46,369 bases of DNA from Carboxydocella sporoproducens DSM 16521 (lineage in GTDB: Bacteria; Bacillota; GCA-003054495; Carboxydocellales; Carboxydocellaceae). Location: assembly GCF_900167165.1 (NCBI RefSeq), contig NZ_FUXM01000015.1:1-46369 (forward strand), given 5' to 3'. Positions 1-8,815 of the stretch are shown here, in pieces. The notes under the pieces were generated by a model. The model was not told the origin of the DNA. It ran no database searches and worked only from the letters and a program-made list of their open reading frames with translations. Made by a program: the position numbers and the translations under genes. How positions within the stretch are numbered: position 1 is the stretch's first letter; the number at the start of each line of letters is the position of its first letter.

Positions 1-1166
1 AGTTCGGTTTTCATTAGCTGTATAGTTTCAGTATCCAGTTTGTTGCCCAGGCTATAAAGCTGTAGAAAGCCTTTAACAGCAGTAAGGGGGTTGCGAATTT
101 CATGGGCCAGGCCAGCAGCCAGTTGCCCGATGGTGGCCAGGCGTACTGAATTGCTGAGAGCAATTTCCCGTTGTTTGGCGGATTTTCTGGTGATCTTATT
201 GAGTTCTTGTTCAAGATCTGTTAGGGCGGCTTCCAGATTAAAAGTGTCTGTTTCTATCATTTTAATAGAAAAAGGTATTTTAGCAGTTTTTAGACGATCA
301 CAAATCTGGCCTTGACTGATAATTAAAATACGATTAGAAGAGTAACGGCAAAAAAGCTGTGAGCCGCAAAGGTTGCGAAGGAAGATAATAAAGTCATTGG
401 ATGAATTTCCTTGTGATTGTTCTACAAGATAAAGCCAAACGGGGTAATGAGAGATTTCTGTAGAAAAATGTTCAAAAATATATTTACGGGAATACACATA
501 AGTCTGATAATCTATATAATCATCATCTAAATATTTAAGTAAGTGTTCATCTATTTTTTTCTTATATAAATAAATTACTATTGGAACTAAAAACATAGTA
601 ATTATTGGACTTGTATGAAAAGCATTAAAAGCTAAATAATAAATGGGAAAAGTAATTATTTGAATAGATAAAGCCTCTTTAATTAATTTCTTATTAAATA
701 TATCTGCTATAATTAAAATAGAAACTAAAAATAGGAAGTTTGTAAAGAAAAAACAAAAATGAAAAATAATATATGAAATGAATTGGACAGAAGGTAAGTA
801 GCTTTTAATATTAATAAAAATTAAATGTGTAAAAAAAATTGAAAGAATTATTTGACCAAAGTTAAAAATGAGTTTATAAAACTGTTCTTTTCTAATTAAA
901 TGGCAAACATAACCATCCAGTATCGCATAACCTAATGCAGCAGAAAAACCGAAATCAAAGTATAATATTGGATACCAGATGCTTAATAGATTAAATGAAA
1001 ATTTCAAGTTTACCATATTAATAAATGAAATAATAGATGATAAAACAATAGCAAAATATAAATATGGATTTTTTATAGAGTATGGATCAAAATAAAAAAA
1101 TAATACAATTAAGCTACAACAAAAAACTAAATAAATATACAACTTGGCATACCAGGCTAATTTCAT
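1..1166 (-). CDS. Membrane sensor histidine kinase, partial (C-terminus outside window)
   Basis: The reading frame is open from an ATG at 1166 to the window edge, so at least 388 residues are visible and the ATPase domain lies outside. A GGAGG SD (complement of 1177-1181) sits 10 nt before the ATG. The first ~200 residues are hydrophobic membrane segments. Next comes a soluble stretch whose Y-S-S-N-R-I-L motif resembles a decayed GGDEF core, then a coiled-coil linker and an H-box (AHEIRNPLTAVKGF) with the phospho-accepting His at about residue 355. It is a paralogue of the kinase immediately upstream (stop at 1183, 16 bp gap), so the two are probably co-transcribed. The membrane-encoding part (about 400-1166) is far richer in AT than the H-box part and than the paralogue. 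KinB-like sporulation kinases have a comparable layout, but the signal and partner are unknown. Confidence 0.8.
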   Translation of the reverse strand, partial: MKLAWYAKLYIYLVFCCSLIVLFFYFDPYSIKNPYLYFAIVLSSIISFINMVNLKFSFNLLSIWYPILYFDFGFSAALGYAILDGYVCHLIRKEQFYKLIFNFGQIILSIFFTHLIFINIKSYLPSVQFISYIIFHFCFFFTNFLFLVSILIIADIFNKKLIKEALSIQIITFPIYYLAFNAFHTSPIITMFLVPIVIYLYKKKIDEHLLKYLDDDYIDYQTYVYSRKYIFEHFSTEISHYPVWLYLVEQSQGNSSNDFIIFLRNLCGSQLFCRYSSNRILIISQGQICDRLKTAKIPFSIKMIETDTFNLEAALTDLEQELNKITRKSAKQREIALSNSVRLATIGQLAAGLAHEIRNPLTAVKGFLQLYSLGNKLDTETIQLMKTE

Positions 1167-1182
1167 CGCTAAATAGCCTCCA

Positions 1183-2937
1183 CTAGCTAACAATGTTTAA
1201 AAACAGTGGCAACTTAAGGATAAATGTAGTATAGTCACTTTCAGATGCCAGCTCCAGTTGACCATTATGATTGGCGGCAATTTGCTGGCAAATAGTCAGG
1301 CCCAGTCCAATCGCATTGGGCCTGGTTGTAAAGAATGGCTGGAAAACCAGCTCCCGCTTATCAGGCTCAATGCCAGGTCCGCTATCCTGTACGGTCAGAA
1401 AAACATGGGCCTGGTCCTGACCGGTTTTCACTTTAATCCAGCCTTTACTTTCCACAGCCAGGTAGCTATTTTGCAGCAAATTGATAAGCAGCTGCCGAAT
1501 TTGGGCAGCATTTAGATAAAGCTCAGGCAGACCGGGATCCAGTTCTATTTTCAATTCGATTTCCCGCAGTAAAAGTTCCGGCTTAACCAGTTCTACTGTT
1601 GAGGTCACTAGCTCATTCAAATTCAGCTTTTCCCTTTGTTTATGTTCCAGGGATGGATTGGATAAATAAAGTAATCCTGTAACCAGCTGGTTAACGCGGT
1701 CTAGTTCTTCCTCCATCATCTTAATCGTATCAGCAGGTAATTCCCTGCCCCATTCCAGTAACTGCAAAAAGCCGCTGACAGTGGTCAGAGGATTACGGAT
1801 TTCATGGGCAATACCGGCGGCCAGCTGGCCAATAGTGGCCAGGCGAATGGACTGTTGCAATTGTTTTTCTTTTTCCTGCTGATATTCCTGACGCAACTCC
1901 CCCAGCTTTTGTTCCAGCTGATCCAGAATTTCCTCTACTGAAATCAAAGCGGGAGTGAAAGCTAACGTGGCTACCAGACAAGGAGGTTCAGCAGCTGGTT
2001 GTTTTATTTGGTCCATACTCAAAATAGCCAGCTGATTGCTGGTATAGCGGTAGACAGTTATTCTGGTATTGGACTTATACAGGGAGCGGACAAACTGGCG
2101 CAATCCATCTTCAGCGGCTAGACTGCCGTGGATTTCTTCAATATCCCTGTAGTCCGGCAATTCCAGCAGGGTAATCCAGTGGGAAGACTGCTTCTTCTGG
2201 GCTAATTGGGCCAGAGTATAGAATAAGTGTTTTCGTGAATAAAGGAGTACATTATTATCCAGAACTTCAGGCTGAGTTGTAGGCAAAGTGGGTTGTAACA
2301 GTTTTTTGATCAGATAAAGGAAAGCAGGTACCAGGATCAGGGTTTCCGTAGGACCGGCCTGATAGGCAGCAAAAATCAGATAATAAAAGGGTAAGGAAAA
2401 TAACAAAGTTGAGCTAATATTCCCGAGCAAGGAAGAATAATATTGCCCGCTTAGTAAAAGCAATGGCAGGTAAAGCAGTCCATTTAATACAGTAGAGATT
2501 AAATAAAAGAATAGAAAGTTAATGAATATCGGTAATTGGAAAGGTTGATTCAGGGTTTGCAGGATGGTAGTTGTCAGGGTCAGGAAGATTGCCGTCTGTC
2601 CCAGATTGAACAACAGTTTGACCCAGCCATCCCTGCGGCTGATATTGTCAATAACAACTTCTGCTGTTCCCAGCCAGACCAGGGCTGCCGGACCGAAAAA
2701 GTAAAAACAGATAAAATCCAGACCGCTCACCAGGTTGAATGTTACCCCCAGATTAAGGGCAGATAAATAAGTGGTAATTCCTGCAGCCAGGAATAATAGG
2801 AGCAATTCGTTGCTCAGGGGCTGGTACCAGAAGGACAGATGCTGGGTCAGAAAAATAATACCAATTATAAAATAAAGCAATGCCAGTATTTTGATGGAAC
2901 GGTTGGATTGCAGCAAAGTTCGACCACTCCTGAACAT
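1183..2937 (-). CDS. Membrane sensor histidine kinase with GGDEF-like linker domain
   Basis: About 584 residues. Residues 15-215 hold roughly six membrane helices. Residues 232-310 look like a degenerate GGDEF fold: the usual Y-x-Y-G-G-D-E-F-A-I-L reads YRYTSNQLAIL at 296-306, so no diguanylate cyclase activity is expected. A coiled coil (335-365) leads to the H-box with His378, then the N-box around Asn490, DSGPGI at 518-523 and GLGLTI at 544-549. It is therefore a complete kinase that should autophosphorylate and pass phosphate to a response regulator; none is encoded nearby. The ATG at 2937 has a poor SD, whereas a TTG at 2916 follows AGGAGTGG and gives a 577-residue protein that still keeps the first helix, so the TTG may be the true start. 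The gene is divergent from ftsE. A role in sporulation phosphorelay is possible but inferred only from architecture. Confidence 0.88.
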   Translation of the reverse strand: MFRSGRTLLQSNRSIKILALLYFIIGIIFLTQHLSFWYQPLSNELLLLFLAAGITTYLSALNLGVTFNLVSGLDFICFYFFGPAALVWLGTAEVVIDNISRRDGWVKLLFNLGQTAIFLTLTTTILQTLNQPFQLPIFINFLFFYLISTVLNGLLYLPLLLLSGQYYSSLLGNISSTLLFSLPFYYLIFAAYQAGPTETLILVPAFLYLIKKLLQPTLPTTQPEVLDNNVLLYSRKHLFYTLAQLAQKKQSSHWITLLELPDYRDIEEIHGSLAAEDGLRQFVRSLYKSNTRITVYRYTSNQLAILSMDQIKQPAAEPPCLVATLAFTPALISVEEILDQLEQKLGELRQEYQQEKEKQLQQSIRLATIGQLAAGIAHEIRNPLTTVSGFLQLLEWGRELPADTIKMMEEELDRVNQLVTGLLYLSNPSLEHKQREKLNLNELVTSTVELVKPELLLREIELKIELDPGLPELYLNAAQIRQLLINLLQNSYLAVESKGWIKVKTGQDQAHVFLTVQDSGPGIEPDKRELVFQPFFTTRPNAIGLGLTICQQIAANHNGQLELASESDYTTFILKLPLFLNIVS

Positions 2938-2942
2938 CTTAA

Positions 2943-2970
2943 TTGAAAATATTAATTATAATAATATCAT
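2943..2970 (+). promoter_or_regulatory. Putative promoter of the ftsEX operon
   Basis: TTGAAA (2943-2948) and TATCAT (2965-2970) are separated by 16 bp, giving a predicted start near 2977. This places the hairpin at 2995-3027 inside the ftsE leader. The site overlaps the divergent kinase promoter. Confidence 0.35.
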
Positions 2971-2974
2971 TATA
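2969..2974 (-). promoter_or_regulatory. Putative -10 box of the kinase operon
   Basis: The minus strand reads TATAAT here, 32 bp before the kinase ATG. The hexamer 17 bp upstream (TCGATG) is a poor -35. It lies in an AT-rich region with 7-bp inverted arms at 2956-2962 and 2969-2975. Confidence 0.4.
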
Positions 2975-2994
2975 ACACAGGAAATTTATTTCAT

Positions 2995-3034
2995 CGACAC
3001 CGGGAAGGAATTTGCTACCCGGTGTCGAATATTT
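2995..3034 (+). terminator. Terminator-like hairpin in the ftsE leader
   Basis: Perfect 10-bp arms CGACACCGGG (2995-3004) and CCCGGTGTCG (3018-3027) are followed by AATATTTTT. No plus-strand gene lies directly upstream, so this is either the end of an unseen transcript or an attenuator between the predicted promoter and the ftsE SD at 3051-3057. Confidence 0.55.
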
Positions 3035-3064
3035 TTCAGGGAATGCCTGTAGGAGGGAAATTAG

Positions 3065-3751
3065 GTGATTGAACTTTACAATATATCCAAAATTTATCCT
3101 AATGGTGTCAAAGCCCTGCATGATCTGACCCTTAAAATCGGCAGAGGGGAGTTTGTGTTTCTGGTCGGACCCAGCGGGGCGGGGAAATCCACTTTACTGA
3201 AACTGTTGACCAGAGAGGAAAATCCCACCAGGGGCCAGATCTATATCAATGGTAAAAACATTGTGCGCATGAAAAACAGTGAGGTGCCTTATTTGCGGCG
3301 GAAAATCGGGGTGGTTTTTCAGGATTTCCGCCTGTTACAGGATAAAACGGTTTTTGAAAATGTGGCCTTTGCCTTGCGGGTGGCGGAGGCGTCCGGAAAA
3401 GAAATCAAGCGGCTGGTACCAGGCATGCTGGAACTGGTGGGCCTGAAGGGAAAAGAAAATTCCTTTCCCCGGGAATTGTCCGGTGGAGAACAGCAACGGG
3501 TAGCTATTGCCCGGGCCATGGTCAACAACCCCCTGATGGTTATTGCAGACGAGCCTACCGGTAACCTGGACCCCGATACATCGCTGGGGATTATGAAACT
3601 GCTGGCTGATATCAACAAACTGGGGACAACCATTCTCATGGCCACCCATGATAAAGAAATGGTAAATATGATGCAAAAACGGGTGGTGGCTCTGGAAAAC
3701 GGGCAGATTGTCCGCGATGAGGAGAAAGGAGTATATGGCTATGAAGATTAG
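3065..3751 (+). CDS. ftsE: Cell division ATP-binding protein FtsE
   Basis: This 228-residue ABC ATPase pairs with FtsX. In the family, ATP hydrolysis at the inner face of the membrane drives a conformational change that switches on a periplasmic or extracellular murein hydrolase at the septum; in Bacillus it also matters for entry into sporulation. Visible motifs are Walker A GPSGAGKST (35-43), a Q-loop (VVFQDFRLL), the signature LSGGEQQR and the Walker B run ending ADEPTGNLD. The start is GTG at 3065, with an AGGAGGG SD at 3051-3057. The 3' end overlaps the preferred ftsX start by 17 bp, so the two are translationally coupled. The next genes (FtsX, an EnvC-like peptidase, CtpB, MinJ) keep the order seen in Bacillus. 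Confidence 0.96.
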   Translation: MIELYNISKIYPNGVKALHDLTLKIGRGEFVFLVGPSGAGKSTLLKLLTREENPTRGQIYINGKNIVRMKNSEVPYLRRKIGVVFQDFRLLQDKTVFENVAFALRVAEASGKEIKRLVPGMLELVGLKGKENSFPRELSGGEQQRVAIARAMVNNPLMVIADEPTGNLDPDTSLGIMKLLADINKLGTTILMATHDKEMVNMMQKRVVALENGQIVRDEEKGVYGYED

Positions 3752-4628
3752 GACCATGGGCTACCTGGCCGGGGAAGCCATGGTCTCCCTGCGCCGTAAC
3801 GCCTGGCTGGCAGCGGCTTCTGCCGGTACGGTTGCTATCGCTTTGCTGATTTTAGGGGCGGCTCTGCTGGTTGTGTTGAATACCAATTCGGTGGCCACCC
3901 ATCTGGAATCTCAGGTGGAAATTTCGGTAATTGTCAAAAAAGATTTACCCCGGGAACAGGTGGAAGAACTGGGGACGCGATTACGAAATTTGGCGGGAGT
4001 CAAGGAAGTGGATTTTGTTTCCAAGGAACAGGCCCTGGAGAAGATTAAAGAAAATTTCTCCGATCGCCGCGGGGTGCTGGAAGCGATCAAGGGACAAAAT
4101 CCTTTGCCTGATGTTTATCGGGTGAAGATGCAAAAACCCGAGCAGGTTAAGCCAGCGGCCCAGGAGATAGAGACCATGTTTGGAGTGGACAAGGTTAAAT
4201 ATGGCCAGGGTGTAGTAGAAAAGCTGTTTGCTATTACTAACTGGGTTCGAGTGGCCGGTTCAGTCTTGATCGGACTCCTGTCCCTGGCGTCAGTCTTTCT
4301 GATTTACACTACTATTCGGTTGACTGTTTTCGCCCGCCGCAAGGAAATCAATATCATGAAATACCTGGGGGCAACCAACTGGTTTATCAAATTGCCATTT
4401 GTTCTGGAAGGGCTGGTAATCGGGCTGATTGGGGCCGGAGTAGCTGTGGGAATTCTTTATTTTTCCTATACCTCTTTGCTGGAAACGGTAACTGTTTCCC
4501 TGCCCACCTTGCCCCTGACCCGGGACTGGCGGCAGCTGGCCCTGGTGTTTGAGGGCCTGCTGGGAGCAGGGGTTTTACTGGGGGTGTCAGGTAGCTTTAT
4601 AGCTGTTCGCCGCTATCTACATGTCTGA
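3735..4628 (+). CDS. ftsX: Cell division membrane protein FtsX
   Basis: This is the membrane partner of FtsE. From the ATG at 3735 the protein is 297 residues, with a short cytoplasmic N-terminus, one helix, a large external domain (about residues 45-165) and three C-terminal helices, the standard FtsX topology. The ATG at 3735 is preferred over 3708 because it follows AGAAAGGAG with proper spacing. Its stop (4626-4628) overlaps the upstream reading frame of the M23 peptidase gene. The external loop normally contacts the coiled coil of the murein hydrolase or its activator, which is exactly what the next gene encodes. Confidence 0.95.
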   Translation: MAMKIRTMGYLAGEAMVSLRRNAWLAAASAGTVAIALLILGAALLVVLNTNSVATHLESQVEISVIVKKDLPREQVEELGTRLRNLAGVKEVDFVSKEQALEKIKENFSDRRGVLEAIKGQNPLPDVYRVKMQKPEQVKPAAQEIETMFGVDKVKYGQGVVEKLFAITNWVRVAGSVLIGLLSLASVFLIYTTIRLTVFARRKEINIMKYLGATNWFIKLPFVLEGLVIGLIGAGVAVGILYFSYTSLLETVTVSLPTLPLTRDWRQLALVFEGLLGAGVLLGVSGSFIAVRRYLHV

Positions 4629-4644
4629 TGGGGGAGGGATTAAA

Positions 4645-5805
4645 TTGCGTCGTCTGGTTTCGTTACTGCTAATATCCGTACTGACTCTTACTACGGTAAG
4701 CAGTGCTTTTGGGGCTGACAGCAGCCGCAGTCGGGAGCAAAAGGCCATCAAGGAACTTAATAAAATCAGGGCCCAGAAAAAGACATTAGAAAAGAGAAAG
4801 GATGCCACTGAAGAAGAAATCAAACGCCTGGCCGATGCTATCGACCGGGTTAAATCGGAAATAGATAATCTCCAGGAAGATATTCAGGCCAAGGAGAAGA
4901 CTATCCGGACGCTGGAAGAGCAGATAGCGGCAGCGGAAGAGGAGCTGGCTCAGGCCAACCAGGAACTGAATGAACAGGTGGAACAGCTTAACAACCGCTT
5001 GCGGGACCTTTATGAAAACGGGGCGGTCAGCTATCTGGAAGTGCTACTATCCGCTGAGGATTTCTCTGACTTTTTAACCAGAGTTGACTACATGCAGGCC
5101 ATTATCCAGCAGGACGGGCAGCTGGTGGAACAGATTGAAGCCAGGCAAAATGAGATTAAGGCCAAGAAAAAGAGTTTGCTGGAGCGTAAACAAAAAGTGG
5201 CTGAATTAAAACAGGCCACAGAAGCTAAGAAAGAAGAAAGCCTGGCCAAAGAGGCGGAACATGAACAGTTAAAACAACAGGCAGAAGCCAATTTGGACAA
5301 GTTCCAGGAGGAAATTGAGCGCCTGGAGGAGGAAGAAAGCCGCAAGGTAGCGGAAATTATCCGCATTCGGGAAGAAAGAAAGCGGCAGGAAAATCAGCAG
5401 AATACCCCGCGCGGGGAAGGGGCAATGAAATGGCCGGTGCCTGGGCATGGGCGGATTACCAGCGGTTTCGGCTGGCGCGTACATCCCATTTACGGGGAAG
5501 CCCGTTTCCACCGGGGTATTGACATCGGCGCTCCCCAGGGCACACCCATTGTAGCGGCCCAGGATGGGGAAGTGATTTATTCAGGCTGGATGAGCGGATA
5601 TGGCAATGTGGTGATCATCGACCATGGGGGTGGCATCAGCACCCTTTATGCCCACATGTCAGCCCGCAGTGTCAGTGTAGGGCAGCAGGTTAGTAAGGGC
5701 GAAACCATTGGTCTGGTGGGCAGTACTGGCCGCAGCACAGGTCCCCATCTGCATTTTGAAGTGCGAAAAAATGGAGAACCGGTCAATCCGCTGGGATATG
5801 TGTAA
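4645..5805 (+). CDS. Secreted coiled-coil M23 peptidase (EnvC/PcsB-like FtsEX partner)
   Basis: From a TTG at 4645 behind GGGGGAGGG the protein has 386 residues and a clean signal peptide (positive start MRRL, hydrophobic run, cleavage near AFG-A). The ATG at 4621 would add eight polar residues and has no SD. After the signal come about 220 residues of charged heptad coiled coil, then an M23/LytM domain at the C-terminus. The zinc and catalytic residues are intact: HRGIDIG supplies the first His and Asp, and YAH and HLHFE the remaining histidines. Unlike E. coli EnvC, whose LytM domain is inactive, this should be an active endopeptidase cutting peptidoglycan cross-links. It sits in one transcription unit with ftsEX and is followed by a terminator. 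Confidence 0.92.
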   Translation: MRRLVSLLLISVLTLTTVSSAFGADSSRSREQKAIKELNKIRAQKKTLEKRKDATEEEIKRLADAIDRVKSEIDNLQEDIQAKEKTIRTLEEQIAAAEEELAQANQELNEQVEQLNNRLRDLYENGAVSYLEVLLSAEDFSDFLTRVDYMQAIIQQDGQLVEQIEARQNEIKAKKKSLLERKQKVAELKQATEAKKEESLAKEAEHEQLKQQAEANLDKFQEEIERLEEEESRKVAEIIRIREERKRQENQQNTPRGEGAMKWPVPGHGRITSGFGWRVHPIYGEARFHRGIDIGAPQGTPIVAAQDGEVIYSGWMSGYGNVVIIDHGGGISTLYAHMSARSVSVGQQVSKGETIGLVGSTGRSTGPHLHFEVRKNGEPVNPLGYV

Positions 5806-5813
5806 GAATTTGC

Positions 5814-5846
5814 GAAAGGGTCAAATCTGGCCCTTTCTTGTTTTTT
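5814..5846 (+). terminator. Rho-independent terminator after the M23 peptidase
   Basis: GAAAGGG (5814-5820) pairs with CCCTTTC (5831-5837) and is followed by TTGTTTTTT. It separates the ftsEX unit from ctpB. Confidence 0.75.
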
Positions 5847-5899
5847 CTTGCCCGGTATTGTAGTATAGTAGTTGTGAAGTATTGGAGGTGAACTGGTTC

Positions 5900-7039
5900 T
5901 TGAAAGCGCTGAAAAGAATAATTCTGATTATCATGGTCTTCCTCAGTGTGGTAGGTCTGGTGGCATTGCCCTTTCTGTTTGCCATAGTGCAGAATTGGAC
6001 AGAAGTACGCCATTTATTACAGGTAGTTGACCTGGTAGAAGAAAATTATATTGAACCAGTGAATAGCGGGCGTCTGGTGGAGGGAGCAGCCAAAGGCATT
6101 GTTGAGGCGCTGGATGATCCCTATTCCGTTTACATGGATAGCAAAACTTTTAAACATTTGCAGGAACAGATTTCCGGGGCATTTGGCGGGGTCGGTATCC
6201 AGGTGGCCGTAAAAGACAAACATATTACAGTAATTGCGCCCATTAAAGGGACTCCTGCCTACCGGGCTGGCATTAAGGCCGGGGATGTGATTGCCAAAAT
6301 TAACGGAGAAGATGCCCTGGATATGGATATTGAGCGGGCTGTGCAGCTGTTGCGGGGCAAGCCTGGTACAACGGTAAAAATCACGGTTGTACGCAAGAAT
6401 GAAAGCAAACCCCTGGAGTTTACTCTGACCAGGGAGATTATCAATGTTCCCAGTGTGGATGGTAAATTATTGCCAGACCTGCCGGTGGCTTATATCAGCA
6501 TCAGCATGTTCAATGAGCATACCGGTGATGAGCTGGTCAAGGTCCTGAATGATCTGAAAACCGAAGGGGATTATAAAGGCATAATTCTCGACCTCAGGGA
6601 TAACCCCGGGGGTGAGTTGACCGCTGCTGTCAAAGTTGCTGACCAGTTTATTGGCAAGGGGCCGGTGGTAACCATCCGTGACCGGAAGGGAGTAGTACAG
6701 GTCGAGGAATCCGATGCCGGCAAACTCAATTTACCTCTGGTGGTACTGGTCAATGGCAACAGTGCCAGTGCTTCGGAAATAGTTGCTGGTGCGATCCAGG
6801 ATTATCAAGCTGGGGTACTGGTTGGGACCAGGACCTTTGGTAAAGGGGTTGTTCAGACTATTTATCCCATCGATAACACCACTGGTCTTAAATTGACTAC
6901 TTCCAAATATTTTACTCCCAAAGGCAGAGATATTCACAAAAAGGGAATCACTCCTGATATAGTTGTAGAACAGCCGGAAAACGGGGAGGACCTGCAGCTA
7001 GCCAAAGCCAAGGAAATAATCCGGGCTAAACTGTATTAA
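5900..7039 (+). CDS. ctpB: Carboxy-terminal processing protease (S41) with PDZ domain
   Basis: This serine protease of family S41A cleaves exposed C-termini outside the membrane; in Bacillus the homologue CtpB cuts SpoIVFA/SpoIVFB regulators during sporulation. From the TTG at 5900 it has 379 residues. An N-terminal Lys/Arg-rich start and one helix form a signal anchor, a PDZ domain follows at about residues 90-170, and the protease fold comes after. The Ser of the SASAS segment (about 288-292) and the Lys of TFGKG (about 315) form the catalytic dyad, so the enzyme looks active. Earlier in-frame TTG (5882) and GTG (5888) codons lie inside the SD TTGGAGGTGA, which serves the TTG at 5900. A weak TATAGT lies shortly upstream. 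MinJ follows. Confidence 0.92.
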   Translation: MKALKRIILIIMVFLSVVGLVALPFLFAIVQNWTEVRHLLQVVDLVEENYIEPVNSGRLVEGAAKGIVEALDDPYSVYMDSKTFKHLQEQISGAFGGVGIQVAVKDKHITVIAPIKGTPAYRAGIKAGDVIAKINGEDALDMDIERAVQLLRGKPGTTVKITVVRKNESKPLEFTLTREIINVPSVDGKLLPDLPVAYISISMFNEHTGDELVKVLNDLKTEGDYKGIILDLRDNPGGELTAAVKVADQFIGKGPVVTIRDRKGVVQVEESDAGKLNLPLVVLVNGNSASASEIVAGAIQDYQAGVLVGTRTFGKGVVQTIYPIDNTTGLKLTTSKYFTPKGRDIHKKGITPDIVVEQPENGEDLQLAKAKEIIRAKLY

Positions 7040-7065
7040 TTTACGAGGGGAAAGGGGGCATTTTG

Positions 7066-8220
7066 ATGCTGGTTGATGTATCTGACCTGTGGGTTATTGC
7101 CAAACAGGTCTTGCTCATCCCTTTTGAAGCCCCCGCTTCAGTACTGATTATCCTGGTTCTCCTCTTTCTTCTCCAAAAAAAGCAATTTAAACGATATTTC
7201 GGGGATAGGGCCGGTTTACTGGCCTATAGCAAAGCCCTGGCCAGCCAGGCCCTCTGGGGTTTGGCTGGCGGAATCCTGGGCAGCTGGTTGCTGCTGGGCC
7301 TGGGCATTGATATTGATAGTCTGGGAGTACAGTGGCTCTGGCCCCTGGCTTTGATTCTGATGTTATTCCATCACCGCTTTTTATGTTTTTCCTATGCTGC
7401 CGGGATACTAACTCTGAGCAACCTGCTCTGGGGCTGGCCTGAAGTCAATGGTGTCCAGTTGATGTACCTGGTAGCTGTCCTGCATCTGCTGGAGGCAGTG
7501 CTGATCTGGTTTACCGGGGCCCGTTATGCGGCGCCCATTACTGTGGCCCATCCCCGCCAGGGTACGGTGGGAGGCTTTTATCTTCAGGCTTTCTGGCCCA
7601 TTCCCCTGGTGATCTGGGTTCAATCCGGCGCTGATTTCTATCTTTTACCATTGCTGGCTGCTCTTGGCTATAGCGATTTGGCTCTGACCCGGCTGCCCTG
7701 GCAGCGGGCACGGCGTACAGCCTGGCAGTTAGCCGGTTTCAGTCTGGTGCTGGGCGGTTTGACCTGGCTGGCCAGTTTTTATCCCGGGCTATTGCCGCTG
7801 GCAGCCCTGTTCAGTCCCCTGGGACATGAACTGGTGGTGCACGCCAGTCCCCGGGAGGAAATGGCAGGCAAACCGCGCTGGCAATCCACTGCGGAACGGG
7901 GCTGGCAGGTACTGGCCACCCAGCCGGGCAGTTTTGCCGAGTGGCTGGGCCTGCGCCAGGGTGACTGGTTGTTGAATATCAACGGGCAGCCGGTGGGGGA
8001 AGATCTGCTAGCAGTTAGGGGCTGGGTGACGGTGGACTTTATTACCGCTCAGGGCCAATGGCAGCGCAAAATCGGCTTTCTGGCTCAGCACCATCAGTGG
8101 GGGATGACTCTTTCCCCGCGGGCGGAAGACCAGCCAGAAGTGCGGCTTTCCTTTGAAGGACTGGCGAAAAGGTTGTGGCAAAAACTGTTCCGGCAAAAGG
8201 AGGACTCCCGATGGATTTGA
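7066..8220 (+). CDS. minJ: MinJ-like multi-pass membrane protein with C-terminal PDZ domain
   Basis: About 384 residues. The first ~260 form many hydrophobic helices and a PDZ-like domain occupies about 280-370 ([20 protein letters not shown] is the carboxylate-binding core). In Bacillus, MinJ has this same layout, sits beside ctpB, and bridges DivIVA and MinD to keep the division inhibitor at the poles. Identification rests on topology, length and neighbours; direct sequence identity cannot be judged by eye. The ATG at 7066 is placed 7 nt after AAAGGGGG; a TTG at 7063 is equally in frame. The stop overlaps the start of the glycosylase gene by 10 bp, so the two are coupled. Confidence 0.75.
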   Translation: MLVDVSDLWVIAKQVLLIPFEAPASVLIILVLLFLLQKKQFKRYFGDRAGLLAYSKALASQALWGLAGGILGSWLLLGLGIDIDSLGVQWLWPLALILMLFHHRFLCFSYAAGILTLSNLLWGWPEVNGVQLMYLVAVLHLLEAVLIWFTGARYAAPITVAHPRQGTVGGFYLQAFWPIPLVIWVQSGADFYLLPLLAALGYSDLALTRLPWQRARRTAWQLAGFSLVLGGLTWLASFYPGLLPLAALFSPLGHELVVHASPREEMAGKPRWQSTAERGWQVLATQPGSFAEWLGLRQGDWLLNINGQPVGEDLLAVRGWVTVDFITAQGQWQRKIGFLAQHHQWGMTLSPRAEDQPEVRLSFEGLAKRLWQKLFRQKEDSRWI

Positions 8221-8783
8221 CCCGGTTAGCGGAACAGGCGTTAGCATGCAATAAATGCGGGTTGAGGCAACAGGCTACCCAGGTGGTTTTCGGGGAAGGC
8301 AATCCCCGGGCTGATCTGATGTTTATCGGGGAAGGGCCGGGAGCGGAAGAAGACCGGCAGGGGCGACCCTTTGTCGGGGCTGCGGGTCAGCTGCTGACCC
8401 GGATGATTAGTGCCATGGGCTGGCGGCGGGACCAGGTCTATATCGCCAATATCGTCAAATGTCGGCCGCCGGGCAACCGCGTCCCTAAACCGGAAGAGGC
8501 CCGGGCCTGTTTGCCCTGGCTATATCAACAAATCGACCTGGTGCAGCCGAAAATTATCGTCTTGCTGGGCAGTACAGCTCTGCAAAATCTGATCAAACCC
8601 GGGGCGGCTATTACTCAATATCGCGGGCGCTGGTTTGTTGATGAACGCGGTATCTGGGTTATGCCCACCTATCATCCGGCTGCTTTGCTGCGGGATCCGG
8701 CCAAAAAGGCAGAATGCTGGCAGGATTTACAACAGGTGATGGCCGCCCTGGAGTATATGGGACTTCATCCTAATTCATACTAA
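8211..8783 (+). CDS. Uracil-DNA glycosylase, family 4 (4Fe-4S, thermophile type)
   Basis: This 190-residue enzyme removes uracil from DNA to start base-excision repair. Motif GEGPGAEED (40-48) holds the active-site loop and [11 protein letters not shown] the second catalytic motif. Cys13, Cys16, Cys84 and Cys100 give the four ligands of the iron-sulfur cluster typical of family 4, which is common in thermophiles and Clostridia. The ATG at 8211 is chosen because AAGGAGG precedes it; the upstream in-frame ATG at 8175 lies inside minJ without a good SD. The last codons and the stop form part of a perfect intrinsic terminator, an unusually compact gene end. Confidence 0.93.
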   Translation: MDLTRLAEQALACNKCGLRQQATQVVFGEGNPRADLMFIGEGPGAEEDRQGRPFVGAAGQLLTRMISAMGWRRDQVYIANIVKCRPPGNRVPKPEEARACLPWLYQQIDLVQPKIIVLLGSTALQNLIKPGAAITQYRGRWFVDERGIWVMPTYHPAALLRDPAKKAECWQDLQQVMAALEYMGLHPNSY

Positions 8784-8799
8784 GGATGAAGTCTTTTTT
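8761..8799 (+). terminator. Rho-independent terminator overlapping the glycosylase stop codon
   Basis: Arms GACTTCATCCT (8761-8771) and AGGATGAAGTC (8783-8793) match perfectly and are followed by six T. The left arm is coding sequence and the TAA stop (8781-8783) lies at the loop/right-arm junction. Confidence 0.85.
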
Positions 8800-8815
8800 A
8801 ATGGGGTGGATGAAC

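Noticed and set aside
14-315. Two small reading frames near the window start
   Set aside because: They are out-of-frame shadows of the histidine kinase H-box region.
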